A stretch of 64,000 bases of DNA from Maridesulfovibrio sp. (GTDB lineage Bacteria > Desulfobacterota > Desulfovibrionia > Desulfovibrionales > Desulfovibrionaceae). A program made the translations under genes and the position numbers. Below are positions 16,519 to 26,014 of this stretch, piece by piece; position 1 is the first letter of the stretch; each line of letters starts with the position of its first letter. Location: the NCBI RefSeq assembly GCF_963667685.1, contig NZ_OY763931.1, positions 434,001 to 498,000 on the forward strand, given 5' to 3'. The notes under the pieces were generated by a model that ran no database searches, was not told the DNA's origin, and worked only from the letters and a program-made list of their open reading frames with translations.

Positions 16519-17946
16519 ATGAGTTCAGATGAAAGAAAGCCTACACTGCTGTGGGCATTTCTCACCTTTGTAATTCCGGTCATAATTATTCTGGTCGGCA
16601 CGGTTGTGGTCGGCGTTCGGCCTCCTGTTCTGCCCCTTCTGGTTGCAGTTGCCGTAGCTGGCGGTATGTGTCTGAAAATCGGATATAAATGGGATGAACT
16701 TCAAGAAGGCATGCTTTCTGCTGTAGGCCGCATTCAGCTCGCAGTCGCCATCCTCATGCTGGTTGGTATGATTATCGCTTCATGGATGGCTTCAGGCACT
16801 ATCCCGGCAATTATTTACTGGGGACTCAAGCTTATAGCACCGGAACACTTTCTTATTTCTACCTTCATTCTTTGCGCAGTGGCTTCGCTGGCAACAGGCA
16901 CTTCTTTCGGTACAATGGGAACCATCGGTGTTGCACTGCTGGGAGTCGGCAGCGCGATGGGTTTCAATCCTGCATGGACTGTCGGTGCAATTGTTTCCGG
17001 AGCTTACTTCGGCGATAAAATGTCTCCTGTTTCCGATTCTACCAACATTACGGCTACCGTTTGCGGGGTGCCGCTTTTCACGCATATCTCATCCATGCTT
17101 TGGACAACTGTTCCGGCAGCTCTGCTCTCCATAGCAGGCTATGCCATACTAGGGTCCATGCATACCGGAGATGTGGGGAGCGTGGCCAATATTGCCTCTA
17201 TTCTGGCAAACTTGGAAAAATCATTCAGCCTTTCCCCTGTGGCCTTTCTGCCGCCGGTACTCATGATTGTATTGGCTTACAGAAGGATGCCGGTACTGCC
17301 TGTAATGTTGATCTGTATTGTCAGTGCCGTGGCTATCGCCATGTTTGAAGGTGCAACTCTCAGCGAACTGGCCAAGCAGTTGACCACCGGTTACAAAGCC
17401 GCAACCGGGTCCCCTGAGCTGAACAAACTTCTTTCGCGCGGCGGACTCATTTCCATTATGGTTACTATTCTGCTGCTCATTAGCGGTATGGCTTTCGGTG
17501 GAATCCTTGAAAAAGCGCGTGTGCTTGAAGTCCTGCTCGATGCCATGTTGCGCGGTGCTTCTTCTGCTACATCACTGGTTGGAGCAACTCTTGGCTCTGC
17601 ATATATTATCCTGCTTGGAACTGGCAGCCAGATTCTGGCGATTGTTGTTTCCGGGCAGGCCTTTGGTGATGCATACAAGAAATCCGGCATCGCTCCACAG
17701 GTTCTTTCTCGAACCTGCGAAGATGCAGGGACTCTGGGGTGTCCTCTTGTGCCGTGGTCGGTCCATGCTTTCTACATTCTCGGAGTTCTGGGCGTAAGCG
17801 CTTATGATTTTGTGCCTTATGCTTTCTTCAATCTCATTATTCCATTTATATCAATTCTTTGTGCGGTTACCGGATTCGGCATTATGAAGACCGACGGTTC
17901 ACACGTACGTTCCTTGAAAAAAAACAAGAGCCAAGCTGCCGCATAA
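16519..17946 (+). CDS. nhaC: NhaC-family Na+/H+ antiporter-like transporter
   Basis: The 475-residue, roughly 12-segment membrane protein starts at ATG 16519 behind GGATGGAGAGG. The NhaC signature region is present: ATGTSFGTMGTIGVALLGVG and SGAYFGDKMSPVSDSTN, plus EDAGTLGCPLVPWS near the C-terminus. Family members exchange sodium for protons, or sodium plus organic anions such as malate or lactate for protons. It is the first gene of an operon; the sulfatase-like gene starts 17 bases after its stop. This suggests transport of the substrate or product of that enzyme, or sodium homeostasis. The substrate is not determined. Confidence 0.88.
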   Translation: MSSDERKPTLLWAFLTFVIPVIIILVGTVVVGVRPPVLPLLVAVAVAGGMCLKIGYKWDELQEGMLSAVGRIQLAVAILMLVGMIIASWMASGTIPAIIYWGLKLIAPEHFLISTFILCAVASLATGTSFGTMGTIGVALLGVGSAMGFNPAWTVGAIVSGAYFGDKMSPVSDSTNITATVCGVPLFTHISSMLWTTVPAALLSIAGYAILGSMHTGDVGSVANIASILANLEKSFSLSPVAFLPPVLMIVLAYRRMPVLPVMLICIVSAVAIAMFEGATLSELAKQLTTGYKAATGSPELNKLLSRGGLISIMVTILLLISGMAFGGILEKARVLEVLLDAMLRGASSATSLVGATLGSAYIILLGTGSQILAIVVSGQAFGDAYKKSGIAPQVLSRTCEDAGTLGCPLVPWSVHAFYILGVLGVSAYDFVPYAFFNLIIPFISILCAVTGFGIMKTDGSHVRSLKKNKSQAAA

Positions 17947-17963
17947 ATGGAAAAGGTTTAGCT

Positions 17964-19523
17964 ATGTCTAATAAAAAAATAGAAAATGTTCTGTTCATCA
18001 TGCTGGATACCTTGCAGTTCAACTATCTGGGCTGTTACGGAAATACTGAAGTAAAAACCCCAAATCTTGATAAGTTTGCCGAAGAAGGATTTCTGTTCGA
18101 GAATGCTTACAGTGAAGGGCTTCCCACGATTCCTGTGCGACGCGCTTTGCTTACCGGGCGCTACACACTGCCTTACAGCGGCTGGCGTCCACTGACTACC
18201 GAAGATACTTCCATAACTGACGTGCTTTGGTGCTGTGAAGTGCAGACCGCGCTGGTTTACGATACTCCACCCATGCGTCTTCCTAAATATGGTTATTCCC
18301 GTGGATTCGACTATGTCCGTTTCTGCAACGGTCACGAGTTGGATCACGAAACTTTCAGTAATGTGCCGCTCAAAGAAGAATTCAAGGGTGAGGACTACCT
18401 TTCCCCGGCATGGCTGAAAAAGGATGAAAACGGCGAATACGATGATTCCAGCAAATCTTTGATCCGTGAGGCTGAGTGTTACTTAAGGCAGCGTCAGAAC
18501 TGGAACTCCGATGCTGATAATTACGCATCAGTCGTTATCAGTGAAGCCGACAGCTGGCTCAAAGAAAAACGTGATCCCAACCGTCCGTTCTTCCTCTGGC
18601 TTGATTCTTTTGATCCTCATGAACCTTGGGATCCGCCGTCTATATGGGAGAACAAACCCTGTCCGTATAATCCTGATTATGAAGGCAATCCTTTGCTGCT
18701 GGCTCCTTGGACCGAAGTCGAAGGTGTTATGACAGAAGATGAATGCGAGCATATTCGTGCTTTGTATGCCGAAAAAATTACTCTCGTGGATAAGTGGCTC
18801 GGCAAGTTGTTTGATTCCCTGAAGGAACAAGGTTTATGGGATAATACCATGGTTGTTGTGACCTCTGACCATGGCCAGCCCATGGGCAACGGCAAGCACG
18901 GTCACGGTATCATGCGTAAATGCCGTCCCTGGCCCTACGAGGAATTGGTTCATGTGCCGCTGATGATCCACGCTCCCGGTCTGGAAGGCGGAAAGCGCAT
19001 TGAATCTTTTGTTCAGAACGTGGATATCACCGCCACTGTCCTTGACGGTCTTGGTCTGGGAGTAGACGCTGTTGATGAAACCGGGCACGAAGGTATTGCC
19101 ACTTACGACGCGGATGATATGCACGGCATAAGCCTGCTTCCGGTTATGCGCGGTGAAACAGATACTGTCCGAGATTTCGCCATTGCAGGCTATTACGGCA
19201 TGTCATGGTCCATTATTGATCATGACTACAGCTATATTCACTGGTTGCAGAAAGAGATCGACACCGATTCCATGAACAAGGTATTCTACGACGGTTCCGG
19301 TTCCGGCGGTAATGCTGGAGAGAACTCCGCGAAGTTGGAAATGAAGGAAGAAATGTGGACCTGTGTTCCGGGAGCCGAAGTCTCCGTCCCCCAGTCTGAT
19401 GAACTTTATGATCGTCGCAAGGACCAGTTCCAATTGAATAATATTATAGAGTCCAACCCGAAGAAAGCCAAGGAACTGCTCCAGAAGTTAAAGCTTTACA
19501 TCGGGGAGCTCCGGGTTACTTAA
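17964..19523 (+). CDS. Sulfatase-like hydrolase with Thr at the catalytic position
   Basis: The 519-residue protein starts at ATG 17964 (MSNKKIENV). It belongs to the alkaline phosphatase/sulfatase superfamily, with the N-terminal metal Asp in IMLDTLQFNYLGCYGN and a second metal cluster in VVVTSDHGQPMGNGKHGHG. The sulfatase signature C/S-x-P-x-R followed by LTGR is present as T55-I-P-V-R, then RALLTGRY. The residue normally converted to formylglycine is therefore Thr, which cannot make formylglycine. Thr is the nucleophile in nucleotide pyrophosphatases and phosphoethanolamine transferases of the same superfamily, so a phosphodiesterase or phosphotransferase is possible. There is no signal peptide, so it is cytosolic. 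It is co-transcribed with the NhaC and redox genes. Confidence 0.85.
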   Translation: MSNKKIENVLFIMLDTLQFNYLGCYGNTEVKTPNLDKFAEEGFLFENAYSEGLPTIPVRRALLTGRYTLPYSGWRPLTTEDTSITDVLWCCEVQTALVYDTPPMRLPKYGYSRGFDYVRFCNGHELDHETFSNVPLKEEFKGEDYLSPAWLKKDENGEYDDSSKSLIREAECYLRQRQNWNSDADNYASVVISEADSWLKEKRDPNRPFFLWLDSFDPHEPWDPPSIWENKPCPYNPDYEGNPLLLAPWTEVEGVMTEDECEHIRALYAEKITLVDKWLGKLFDSLKEQGLWDNTMVVVTSDHGQPMGNGKHGHGIMRKCRPWPYEELVHVPLMIHAPGLEGGKRIESFVQNVDITATVLDGLGLGVDAVDETGHEGIATYDADDMHGISLLPVMRGETDTVRDFAIAGYYGMSWSIIDHDYSYIHWLQKEIDTDSMNKVFYDGSGSGGNAGENSAKLEMKEEMWTCVPGAEVSVPQSDELYDRRKDQFQLNNIIESNPKKAKELLQKLKLYIGELRVT

Positions 19524-19562
19524 TCCATTTATGATCCCCCGTATTGAAGGATGAACAAGAAG

Positions 19563-20234
19563 ATGCCGGCGCAGATTGATGAATTCTGGCGTATAAAAGT
19601 CAACAGTGATGCTTGGAACAAGGTTCTCCATCTTGGAGTACGTCAGGAGTTCAAGCAGGGCGAAACAATCGTTCATGCGGGGGAGAAGGTAACCGAACTG
19701 CGCTACATAGAGTCCGGTACAGTGTGTTTGAAACGTACTTCAATGGAAGGTAATGAAAAGATCATAATGTGCGTTGATAAAAATTCGCTCTTCAGTGAAG
19801 TAGCGTTCTTTACCGGAGAAGAAATGCACAGCACTTTTTGTTGCCAAAAGAACGCAGTTATTTATGCCTTTTCCAAGGATACCGTAGACGATATGCTGGA
19901 CCGTCATCCTTACATTGCTAAGGATATCTTACGGACTCTGTCCTTGAAAGTGAGTGTTTTGAGCAACCAGCTGGCGTCGCTGGGGCTGGACCGTATGGAG
20001 CAGCGGGTAGCTAAATTCATCCTGCTGCGTTATAGCTCTGAGCCGCTTGCTTCCAAAATAATATCGTTGGGCTGCCTGAAAATGAAGGATATTGCCTCTA
20101 TTCTTGGTGTCCATCGAGCCTCACTCTACAAAACGCTCAAGACCATGGAAAAAGCAGGATTGATCGAGTTATTGGGTGAAAACAGGATGCTCATTCACGA
20201 CATTGAAGGGCTTACCGAACTTGCCCAGCACTAA
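19563..20234 (+). CDS. Crp/Fnr-family transcriptional regulator
   Basis: The 223-residue regulator is read from ATG 19563, 11 bases after AAGGA; an in-frame ATG at 19551 overlaps that site. A cyclic-nucleotide-binding fold (about 15-125, with IVHAGEKVTELRYIESGTV) is followed by a long helix and a winged helix-turn-helix whose recognition part is MKDIASILGVHRASLYKTLK. No Fnr-type N-terminal cysteine cluster is visible, so an iron-sulfur oxygen sensor is unlikely. It probably controls its own operon of NhaC, sulfatase-like and thioredoxin genes. Confidence 0.87.
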   Translation: MPAQIDEFWRIKVNSDAWNKVLHLGVRQEFKQGETIVHAGEKVTELRYIESGTVCLKRTSMEGNEKIIMCVDKNSLFSEVAFFTGEEMHSTFCCQKNAVIYAFSKDTVDDMLDRHPYIAKDILRTLSLKVSVLSNQLASLGLDRMEQRVAKFILLRYSSEPLASKIISLGCLKMKDIASILGVHRASLYKTLKTMEKAGLIELLGENRMLIHDIEGLTELAQH

Positions 20235-20260
20235 CAAATCAAATTAGTAGAGATAAATAT

Positions 20261-20575
20261 ATGAGTGATATTAAAGAAATAACTGAGCAGGCTTCCACTG
20301 ATAATTTCGCAACTATGTCTGATGCGATCATTATTTTCTTTAAAGAGATGTGTCCGCATTGCAAAAATATGGAAAAAGCACTGAGCAAATTCGGTGCTAA
20401 AAATCCCGAAGTAGAGCTTTACAGTGTAAATAGTGAAGTTAAGCCGGAGCTTATGAGTGAGTTTGGTTTTGAACGCGTGCCCACCATGCTTTTCGTGCGT
20501 GATGGCAAGGTTTTAAAAGTTCACACCGGATTGATGAATCCCCGTGAAATGAAAGCCATGCATGGTTCCCTGTAA
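20261..20575 (+). CDS. Thioredoxin-like protein (CPHC)
   Basis: The 104-residue thioredoxin fold has active site C31-P-H-C34, the DsbA-type dipeptide rather than CGPC, and the cis-Pro loop ERVPTMLF. It has no signal peptide, so it is cytosolic. The adjacent thioredoxin reductase starts 17 bases after its stop, making this a dedicated reductase/thioredoxin pair. The CPHC dipeptide suggests a more oxidising potential than canonical thioredoxin (family knowledge). Confidence 0.9.
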   Translation: MSDIKEITEQASTDNFATMSDAIIIFFKEMCPHCKNMEKALSKFGAKNPEVELYSVNSEVKPELMSEFGFERVPTMLFVRDGKVLKVHTGLMNPREMKAMHGSL

Positions 20576-20591
20576 CTCTACGGATGATATT

Positions 20592-21524
20592 ATGAGCTTT
20601 GAATACGATCTGATTATTCTAGGTGGCGGCGTAGCGGGGATGACCTCGGCTATTTACGCCGCCCGTGCCAACCTCAAAGTTCTTATTCTCGATGAGAACA
20701 GCTGCGGCGGATTGGTCAACTGGACCAAAGTTGTGGAGAACATGCCATCCTACAAAACAATTAGTGGAATGGAATTAGTGGAGCGTATTCAGGAGCAGGT
20801 GGAAGCCCTTGGAGTTGATGTGGAAGAAGCCGTCTGCATAGATGCTATGGATCTTTCCGGCGAACTTAAGACCATTGAAGCTGATGACGAGACCTACACA
20901 TCCAGAGCTGTCATCGTGGCGACAGGGCGCAAGCCAGTACCGCTTGAAGTGGCAGGGGAGTGCGAGCAGGTTCATTTCTGCGCTATCTGTGACGGTGCTG
21001 CTTATGTTGGCAGGCGCGTTCTTGTCGTGGGCGGCGGCAATAGTGGATTTGATGAAGCAATAGCCTTACTTGATCAGGGAGTTTCCGAGCTGACACTGGT
21101 GGAAAAAATGGATCGTTTTTTTGCTGCCCAAAGCGCTCAGGATGAACTTGTAGCAAGAGCCAATGCTACAGTCAGACACTCAGTTGAAGTTGTTGCTGTA
21201 ACCTATTCTGATAAACTGGAAACCGTAACTCTCCGCAATCTCGCAACCGGAGAGGAGGAAACTCGTGAATTTGACGGGATTTTCGTTTTTATGGGTCAGC
21301 AGCCGGGAACAGAAGTTTTTCGCGGCCAGCTTGATCTTGATGAGCATGGTTATATCATTACAGATGAGAATCTGGGCACATCCCTTTCTGGAGTTTTCGC
21401 GGCAGGTGATGTTCGTCCGAAGAAATATAGACAGATCACCACAGCTATGGCTGACGGAACTGTTGCAGCCTTGGAAGCTGAGCGTTTCATCCATAGTGTA
21501 GGGTCGCGGCGTGTCGAAAGTTGA
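20592..21524 (+). CDS. trxB: Thioredoxin reductase-like flavoprotein
   Basis: The 310-residue protein starts at ATG 20592. It has an FAD-binding GGGVAGMTSA near residues 11-20, the redox pair C130-A-I-C133 followed by DGA, an NADP-type GGGNSGFDEA loop, and the C-terminal FAD motif GVFAAGDVR. This is the standard low-molecular-weight thioredoxin reductase plan. It would reduce the CPHC thioredoxin upstream with NAD(P)H. The small downstream gene overlaps its end by 14 bases, indicating translational coupling. Confidence 0.9.
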   Translation: MSFEYDLIILGGGVAGMTSAIYAARANLKVLILDENSCGGLVNWTKVVENMPSYKTISGMELVERIQEQVEALGVDVEEAVCIDAMDLSGELKTIEADDETYTSRAVIVATGRKPVPLEVAGECEQVHFCAICDGAAYVGRRVLVVGGGNSGFDEAIALLDQGVSELTLVEKMDRFFAAQSAQDELVARANATVRHSVEVVAVTYSDKLETVTLRNLATGEEETREFDGIFVFMGQQPGTEVFRGQLDLDEHGYIITDENLGTSLSGVFAAGDVRPKKYRQITTAMADGTVAALEAERFIHSVGSRRVES

Positions 21525-21765
21525 AGTCACGATCTACGACCCTGACACCAAGCAGGCAGATCGGGCTGCCCGGCGGCTACGAACTTCACTGAAAAATGAA
21601 GGGGTAGCGTCTCTGGTCAGTGAGGTCACCTGCTACCTTGAGATTTCGCGTCAGGGATTGAAGGGAAAAACACCAGTAATTTCGGTGAATGGTGTCAACT
21701 TTAAGTGCAAAAATTTAAGCGATTCCTTACTTGATGAATTTGCAAAATGGGTGTCGCGGAATTAA
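21511..21765 (+). CDS. Small protein coupled to thioredoxin reductase
   Basis: The 84-residue product starts at GTG 21511, inside the end of the reductase gene. The beta-alpha-beta pattern with VEVTIYDPDT at the start and TPVISVNGVNF later resembles small thioredoxin-like folds in which the VISVNG strand follows the cis-Pro. No CxxC is present; the two cysteines stand apart (about residues 41 and 67). Possible roles are a partner or regulator of the redox pair. The family is not recognised with certainty. Confidence 0.6.
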   Translation: MSKVEVTIYDPDTKQADRAARRLRTSLKNEGVASLVSEVTCYLEISRQGLKGKTPVISVNGVNFKCKNLSDSLLDEFAKWVSRN

Positions 21766-21834
21766 GATTGTTTTGTGGAGTCAGGCTTCAGTAATAATTG
21801 TAAATTTCTCCTGCTTGCTGACAACAGATTGAAA

Positions 21835-21877
21835 TGAAGAAAGCCGCCTTAACAGGCGGCTTTCTTCATTTTTCGGG
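21835..21877. terminator. Bidirectional terminator after the redox operon
   Basis: Perfect 16-base-pair hairpin (arms beginning ATGAAGAAAGCCGCCT, loop TAAC) followed by a T-rich stretch. It ends the rightward operon and probably also the converging lipoprotein gene. Confidence 0.9.
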
Positions 21878-21906
21878 ATATAGGCCAGCGATTATTTTAA
21901 TTCAGC

Positions 21907-22785
21907 CTACGGGCACTCAAGTGCCGGGATTGATTTGATTCTGCTCTTTAATTTTAAGAAAGCATAAAGCCTGTCTTTCCTAAGTGTTCCTTCATTTTCG
22001 TATGATGATTTCGCGAGTTGTGCTGTATAATCTTCCCAAGCGCTTTTTAGCTTGCAATCTATTAATTTTTCACGTCTCACGAAGGCTGGTGTTTTGTATG
22101 AGTCCTTCTTTTTCGCTTTCAGGTAGTTTGCGGCGGAATAGTACAATACGAATAGGTTTAAACGGGCTTCCATAAGATAAATTTTAAGAGGCGCTATTGT
22201 ATCTTGATTGGATAGGTTCTTAAAACTGTTATCAATTGAATTTGGACCGGTGAAAAGGGCATATACGATCGGTTCCAGATCTTCATTCGTCGGGTTTGGA
22301 GAAGACATATATTTTTCAATGGCAATCTGCTGTTTTTCTGATTCGTAGAGTGGAATAATAGTATCTAAAACAAGTAGTTGCTCAGAAGAAGGGTTTTCCT
22401 GTTTGGCTTTTGAAATTAATTGTTCGAGCTCTTTGTATTTGAGCTCTGTCGGGTTGATTTTTACAAGACATAACGCCTTGAGAAGATATGTTGTCGCCAG
22501 AAGACCTTCTTTTTTGAGTTTGTCCTTTTTCTCTTTAAGTAGTTTGTCGAGTATATCATTGGCGTATGCATAGCTGGCAGCAGGGTTTAATCCGTATTCT
22601 TCATAGGTTCCCTGCGGGGTTGCCGATATAAGTTCATTGTTGATTCCCCATTCCATCTCAGCGCCTTCCCGATATGCATTCTGAGCATCACGGAGGGTGT
22701 GTGCTGCACATCCGGACAGGATAGAGAGTATTACAATGAAGCAAAAAATTGAGTTGAATACAAATCTGCTTCTGTGATTGTTCAT
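21907..22785 (-). CDS. Lipoprotein of unknown function
   Basis: The 292-residue product has a type II signal peptide with lipobox LSGC at about residues 23-26. The remainder is largely helical, with TPR-like spacing (ATTYLLKALCLVKINPTELKYK) and many Lys and Glu. I do not recognise the family. It lies 19 bases after the 607-residue gene on the same strand and is probably co-transcribed. It would sit on the periplasmic face of a membrane. Confidence 0.65.
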   Translation of the reverse strand: MNNHRSRFVFNSIFCFIVILSILSGCAAHTLRDAQNAYREGAEMEWGINNELISATPQGTYEEYGLNPAASYAYANDILDKLLKEKKDKLKKEGLLATTYLLKALCLVKINPTELKYKELEQLISKAKQENPSSEQLLVLDTIIPLYESEKQQIAIEKYMSSPNPTNEDLEPIVYALFTGPNSIDNSFKNLSNQDTIAPLKIYLMEARLNLFVLYYSAANYLKAKKKDSYKTPAFVRREKLIDCKLKSAWEDYTAQLAKSSYENEGTLRKDRLYAFLKLKSRIKSIPALECP

Positions 22786-22804
22786 AATAAGGTCCCCATT
22801 ATAA

Positions 22805-24628
22805 TTAGTTCATCATGGTTGATTCCAGACTGCTGATATTCACCCCTTTGCCGCTCTTTATGTCCTGAACTAAAGCCGTAATTCCATGTTCAAGTTTGTT
22901 GAGCAGTATCATTTTATCTTCCGGGCTTCCGAGCTTGGATTTTTGCAACAGATCAAGCACGACCTTTAAAATCAGGTCTAATCCGTCATCACGCATTAAT
23001 TGACATTTGATCATGAATATTTCTTTTTCATTTGCGCCATCATTTGCAAATGCAGAGCTGACGATGACATCAAGGCATGCGGTAATAAAAGGTTTGATGC
23101 TTCCTTTATAGCTGACGTCCTCAATGAACTCAGCTCTGGAAAGTGTTGAAGCTGCAACAATTGATATAATGTTTATTGCAGCAGCGCGGCTCATTTGAGG
23201 ATCACCTTTTGCTCTTAGTATTGATAAGGTCTCATCGAGGATTGTCTCGAGTGCTGCTTTAAATGTTTCGTCTCCATTTGTAAGCCATGCGGGATTTGCC
23301 TTTAGCTCCTTGAAAATGCAGTCCAGAACTTGAATTGCGTCGGCATGGGTAAATTGTAATTGCCATTGCCCGGTGGAATCATCTGCAAGAGTTTTAAGTA
23401 TGTGGCTGGCTGCGACTATTAATAAATGGGAGTGTGGGTCTGTTTGGTCCTGCCAAAAGAGTTCAAGGTTATCTGCTGTGTTATCCAGCAGAAGTCTTAG
23501 AATTTCTGGCAGCGCTTCTTTAGCATATATGGTTTCCGTTGCGGCCAGATCCTGCGCCATTGCAGTTACCAGATTGCTTAGTCCCTTATTCTCTGTGTCC
23601 AATAATATGTCCGGGTGTTTTGCTACCACCCCAAGAGCTGCATGGGTGACTGCTTCAAGGCCGGGGCCGTCAAACAGTTCCCGGAATTGTATTTCGCCTT
23701 CAACGAAAACTACATCAAGAATGGCTTTTCCTACAGCAGAAGCCATTTTTTCACTTTTAGGGCCGTTAATACCCAAATAGGCCGCAGGATCTTCAATGGC
23801 TATGTTGCCGGCAGAAAGCAGGATAGACCTGAATATTATATTTCCCCATTCTTTGACGCTTCCACGGTCGGTTCCGCAACAGTCATTCAGTTTGGTATCA
23901 ATCTCTTTGCTGAGTGCCAGTGTGGTTGCTCCGATAAGCTTCTGCCCTCTTGCACCACCTGTTATAATTCCGGGGTGGGCTGAAGCGACATCCAATACCG
24001 TGACCAGCATTTTCGCAGGGAAATCCTGTAAATCAAGTTCTGTAAGTTCCAGATCCTCAATACTTCTTAAAAAAGTGTTCAGTGCTTGCCCCTGGGTTGT
24101 ATTCAGGTCACACACCCTGTGGTCGGTCCTTGCATATTGCAGCGCGACATCGAAAACTGTTTCACCAAAAGAAAGCCACCACTTAGGAGCCTTTCTCCCT
24201 TCCCATGAGTAAGTATCGATAGTGACCAGAGCATTCAGTTCTTTTGCTTCAATGTGAATTTTCTCTCCCCATGGCCCACGGTTGTATTGGTATTCAGGGT
24301 CATCAAGGTCAAGTATTGCCTGACACTGAAGATGGTATTGTTTAAATTCAGACGCCTCTTTATTATCAAGGTTTCCGTTCCTGCTTAGAGTCTGTCGTAA
24401 TTCGTTGATCCGTTCTGCTTTCGGGTGAACTTTCTCACTTTCAGGGGATAGAAAGGTCTCGGCCTCCTCGTCAAAGAAAAGGTCTGCATCGGATACTGTC
24501 TGACCGATAGTTCTTGGCGGCGGCAGCAGAAGTGCTCTGTCGCGAGTTGCCGTAATGTATGCTTTCCCCGCAGATTTGCCTATTTTTATAGCTGCTTGGA
24601 TAGCAAACATAATTAATGCAGGTGACAT
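22805..24628 (-). CDS. Large hypothetical protein (607 aa)
   Basis: I start at ATG 24628 (MSPALIMF) because the GGGAGGA site overlaps an ATG five codons upstream. The N-terminus has a weakly hydrophobic segment (ALIMFAIQAAIKIGKSAGKA) and is then soluble, helical and HEAT/armadillo-like in rhythm, with repeated short AxxxIL segments. No catalytic motif was recognised. It is divergent from the class 3 lipase across a 200-base AT-rich gap and upstream of the lipoprotein gene. These three genes may form one accessory unit. Confidence 0.6.
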   Translation of the reverse strand: MSPALIMFAIQAAIKIGKSAGKAYITATRDRALLLPPPRTIGQTVSDADLFFDEEAETFLSPESEKVHPKAERINELRQTLSRNGNLDNKEASEFKQYHLQCQAILDLDDPEYQYNRGPWGEKIHIEAKELNALVTIDTYSWEGRKAPKWWLSFGETVFDVALQYARTDHRVCDLNTTQGQALNTFLRSIEDLELTELDLQDFPAKMLVTVLDVASAHPGIITGGARGQKLIGATTLALSKEIDTKLNDCCGTDRGSVKEWGNIIFRSILLSAGNIAIEDPAAYLGINGPKSEKMASAVGKAILDVVFVEGEIQFRELFDGPGLEAVTHAALGVVAKHPDILLDTENKGLSNLVTAMAQDLAATETIYAKEALPEILRLLLDNTADNLELFWQDQTDPHSHLLIVAASHILKTLADDSTGQWQLQFTHADAIQVLDCIFKELKANPAWLTNGDETFKAALETILDETLSILRAKGDPQMSRAAAINIISIVAASTLSRAEFIEDVSYKGSIKPFITACLDVIVSSAFANDGANEKEIFMIKCQLMRDDGLDLILKVVLDLLQKSKLGSPEDKMILLNKLEHGITALVQDIKSGKGVNISSLESTMMN

Positions 24629-24825
24629 TCTATATCCTCCCATATTGATCTTAAGTTAGTTATAGATATATTTTGCCTTTATATTATTTCTGATATAACA
24701 TCGAGTCAGAGTGTACGCAACTTAAATATAAAATAGATTAGTATCTCTTAAAATATAATAGTCTATAGTCAAGGCGGCGGTTTAAGTTCCTTAAATGGCA
24801 ATTTTTTTATAGGGGGTGTGATGAG

Positions 24826-25860
24826 ATGTTTTTCAAGCACGGTCAACTGATGGATGCCCCGCCCATAAAAAGGGCGGCATATTCCGATAGAACAGCGTGG
24901 ATAATGGCGGAACTTTCAAGGTTGGTATATGAAAGGTTACCAAATGAACAACAATTGGACGAACTGTTAGAGAGACTTATAGGCGCAATTCGCGGAGATA
25001 CGAAAAAAACGGATTTAATCTCCATGGTTTCCGAAGTGGCTGCAAGTCTTAATGAGAATCAGGAAAGTCAGACCCACAGCGTGCTGACAAGTAATAAGTT
25101 TGAACTTGTCAATTCATATTCGATAGGCGGAACTGAGGCGATGGTTGTGCGAATACCACCGGACCCCAAAGTGAATTTTGCGGGGATGTTTGTAGTGGTT
25201 TTTCGTGGAACAGAGGTGACTTCCATTGCTGATCTGAAAGCAGACTTGAACATAAATTTAGTAGATGCTCCGGGCGGGGGGAGGATTCATTGCGGTTTTT
25301 TAAATGCATATGAAAAAGTCGCGGAGCAACTGAATAATGATTTAAAGCAGGCAGGTGATCTGCCTGTATATATTACGGGACATTCGCTTGGCGGGGCATT
25401 GGCTTTGGTGGCAACCAGGTATCTGGGCAGTGACAGTGTCGGAGCCACTTATACTTTTGGCTGTCCAAGGGTTGGTGATGATAACTTCTTTAAAAAAATT
25501 AAAACACCTGTCTACCGTGTTGTGAATGCTGCGGACGGGGTTGCCAGAATCCCATTCGGCGCCGGATTGTCAATCTTTCTGTCAGGATTACGGGTGGTTC
25601 CAATAAATGGAACTAAGTGGGTATCAGAGCAGATAAGAAAACATTTCGTCGGATTCACCCATTATGGAAATCTGGTGATGTTGTCGGCCAGCTCTGAACC
25701 GGAAATGGTTCACGTGTATATGAGTCCGAGTATTTTTAAGTCAGGACTACTGGTAGTCGTTCCAAGAATGGTAACGACACTGGGTAAGGCCGCTCTCGCA
25801 GATCATAGTATGACAGGATATTGCGAAAAACTGGGGGTTTATGCCTTGAAGCGGTTGTAG
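24826..25860 (+). CDS. Class 3 lipase family protein
   Basis: The 344-residue protein follows AGGGGGTG and starts at ATG 24826. The lipase class 3 core is clear: FVVVFRGTE (about 122-130, oxyanion region) and GHSLGGALAL with nucleophile Ser187. A likely acid follows in VNAADGVARIPFG, and a late His lies in HFVGFTHYG. The N-terminus (DRTAWIMAELSRLVYERL) is typical of intracellular bacterial members. No signal peptide is present. Substrate (triglyceride, phospholipid or other ester) is unknown. Divergence from two unrecognised genes leaves a toxin or effector role open, but nothing in the sequence proves it. Confidence 0.85.
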   Translation: MFFKHGQLMDAPPIKRAAYSDRTAWIMAELSRLVYERLPNEQQLDELLERLIGAIRGDTKKTDLISMVSEVAASLNENQESQTHSVLTSNKFELVNSYSIGGTEAMVVRIPPDPKVNFAGMFVVVFRGTEVTSIADLKADLNINLVDAPGGGRIHCGFLNAYEKVAEQLNNDLKQAGDLPVYITGHSLGGALALVATRYLGSDSVGATYTFGCPRVGDDNFFKKIKTPVYRVVNAADGVARIPFGAGLSIFLSGLRVVPINGTKWVSEQIRKHFVGFTHYGNLVMLSASSEPEMVHVYMSPSIFKSGLLVVVPRMVTTLGKAALADHSMTGYCEKLGVYALKRL

Positions 25861-26014
25861 GTTATTTGGTAAGGCAGGGTTCATATCGATGGCAGAATCT
25901 CGCACGGCTTGTGGCGTTTCTTCGAGCTGTGCCTGAAATGTGCCGGGATGTGCGATATTTTGGGAGTGCTTAATTGCAGGTGTTAGAATTAGAAATAAAT
26001 TAAGGACAGATTTG

